NCBI GenBank assembly: GCA_902488785.1
Contig: CABTXJ010000048.1
Span: 1 to 5,929 of the forward strand
DNA: 5,929 nucleotides
Direction: 5' to 3'
From: an uncultured Eubacteriales bacterium
GTDB lineage: Bacteria; Bacillota; Clostridia; TANB77; CAG-508
The translations under genes were made by a program, and so were the position numbers. The notes beneath the pieces are model-generated. The model made no database searches, was not told the origin of the DNA, and saw only the letters and a list, made by a program, of their open reading frames with translations. Positions 5,897-5,929 of the stretch are shown in pieces (positions within the stretch are counted from its first letter, which is position 1; every line of letters begins with the position of its first letter).

Positions 5897-5929
5897 AGAT
5901 CGGAAGAGCACACGTCTGAACTCCAGTCA
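5897..5929. other. Illumina TruSeq adapter sequence (assembly contaminant)
   Basis: The last 33 bases begin AGATCGGAAGAGC and continue through CACACGTCTGAAC to the end, matching the standard TruSeq read-1 adapter without a mismatch as I recall it. It is not biological. The first A could be the A-tail added in library preparation, so the genome ends at 5896. It also has higher G+C than the rest of the window. Confidence 0.98.

Overview
The window is about 70% or more A+T. It carries three protein genes, all transcribed leftward (minus strand), and all in-frame tryptophans seen are TGG, so the standard genetic code fits. The FtsZ and Clp sequences look Gram-positive, and the low GC points to a Bacillota (Firmicutes) bacterium, probably Clostridia-like; this is inferred from protein resemblance and composition, with no marker gene to settle it. 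The last 33 bases are an Illumina TruSeq adapter, not genome, so the window is most likely a whole short-read contig whose right end is artificial.

Layout, in the direction of transcription (right to left): (1) adapter, 5897-5929; (2) ftsZ without its first ~58 codons, 4897-5896, closed by a strong but almost all-A/T intrinsic terminator (4829-4865); (3) an intergenic region with a good sigma-A type promoter (4698-4725); (4) a 708-codon gene (2454-4580) for an unrecognised single-pass membrane protein, with a long charged helical N-terminal part inside, one membrane segment and a large outer domain ending in 11-residue tandem repeats; (5) its terminator (2380-2413); (6) a 27-bp palindrome resembling CIRCE, the HrcA heat-shock operator, just upstream of a near-consensus promoter (2250-2278); (7) a ClpC-like AAA+ unfoldase (1-2174), cut off by the left end before the C-terminal part of its second ATPase module.

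Each gene appears to be its own transcription unit. ftsZ is the cell-division tubulin. The Clp protein has two complete Walker A/B pairs and an IGF tripeptide where ClpP-binding unfoldases carry one, so it probably feeds a ClpP protease, and the operator suggests heat-shock control. It lacks the usual Clp N domain and has an unrelated ~195-residue N-terminal region instead. No functional link between the three genes can be shown from this window.

The best candidates for a second look are the variant CIRCE site paired with a non-canonical Clp protein, and the membrane protein that carries the same lysine/glutamate 11-residue repeat on both sides of the membrane.
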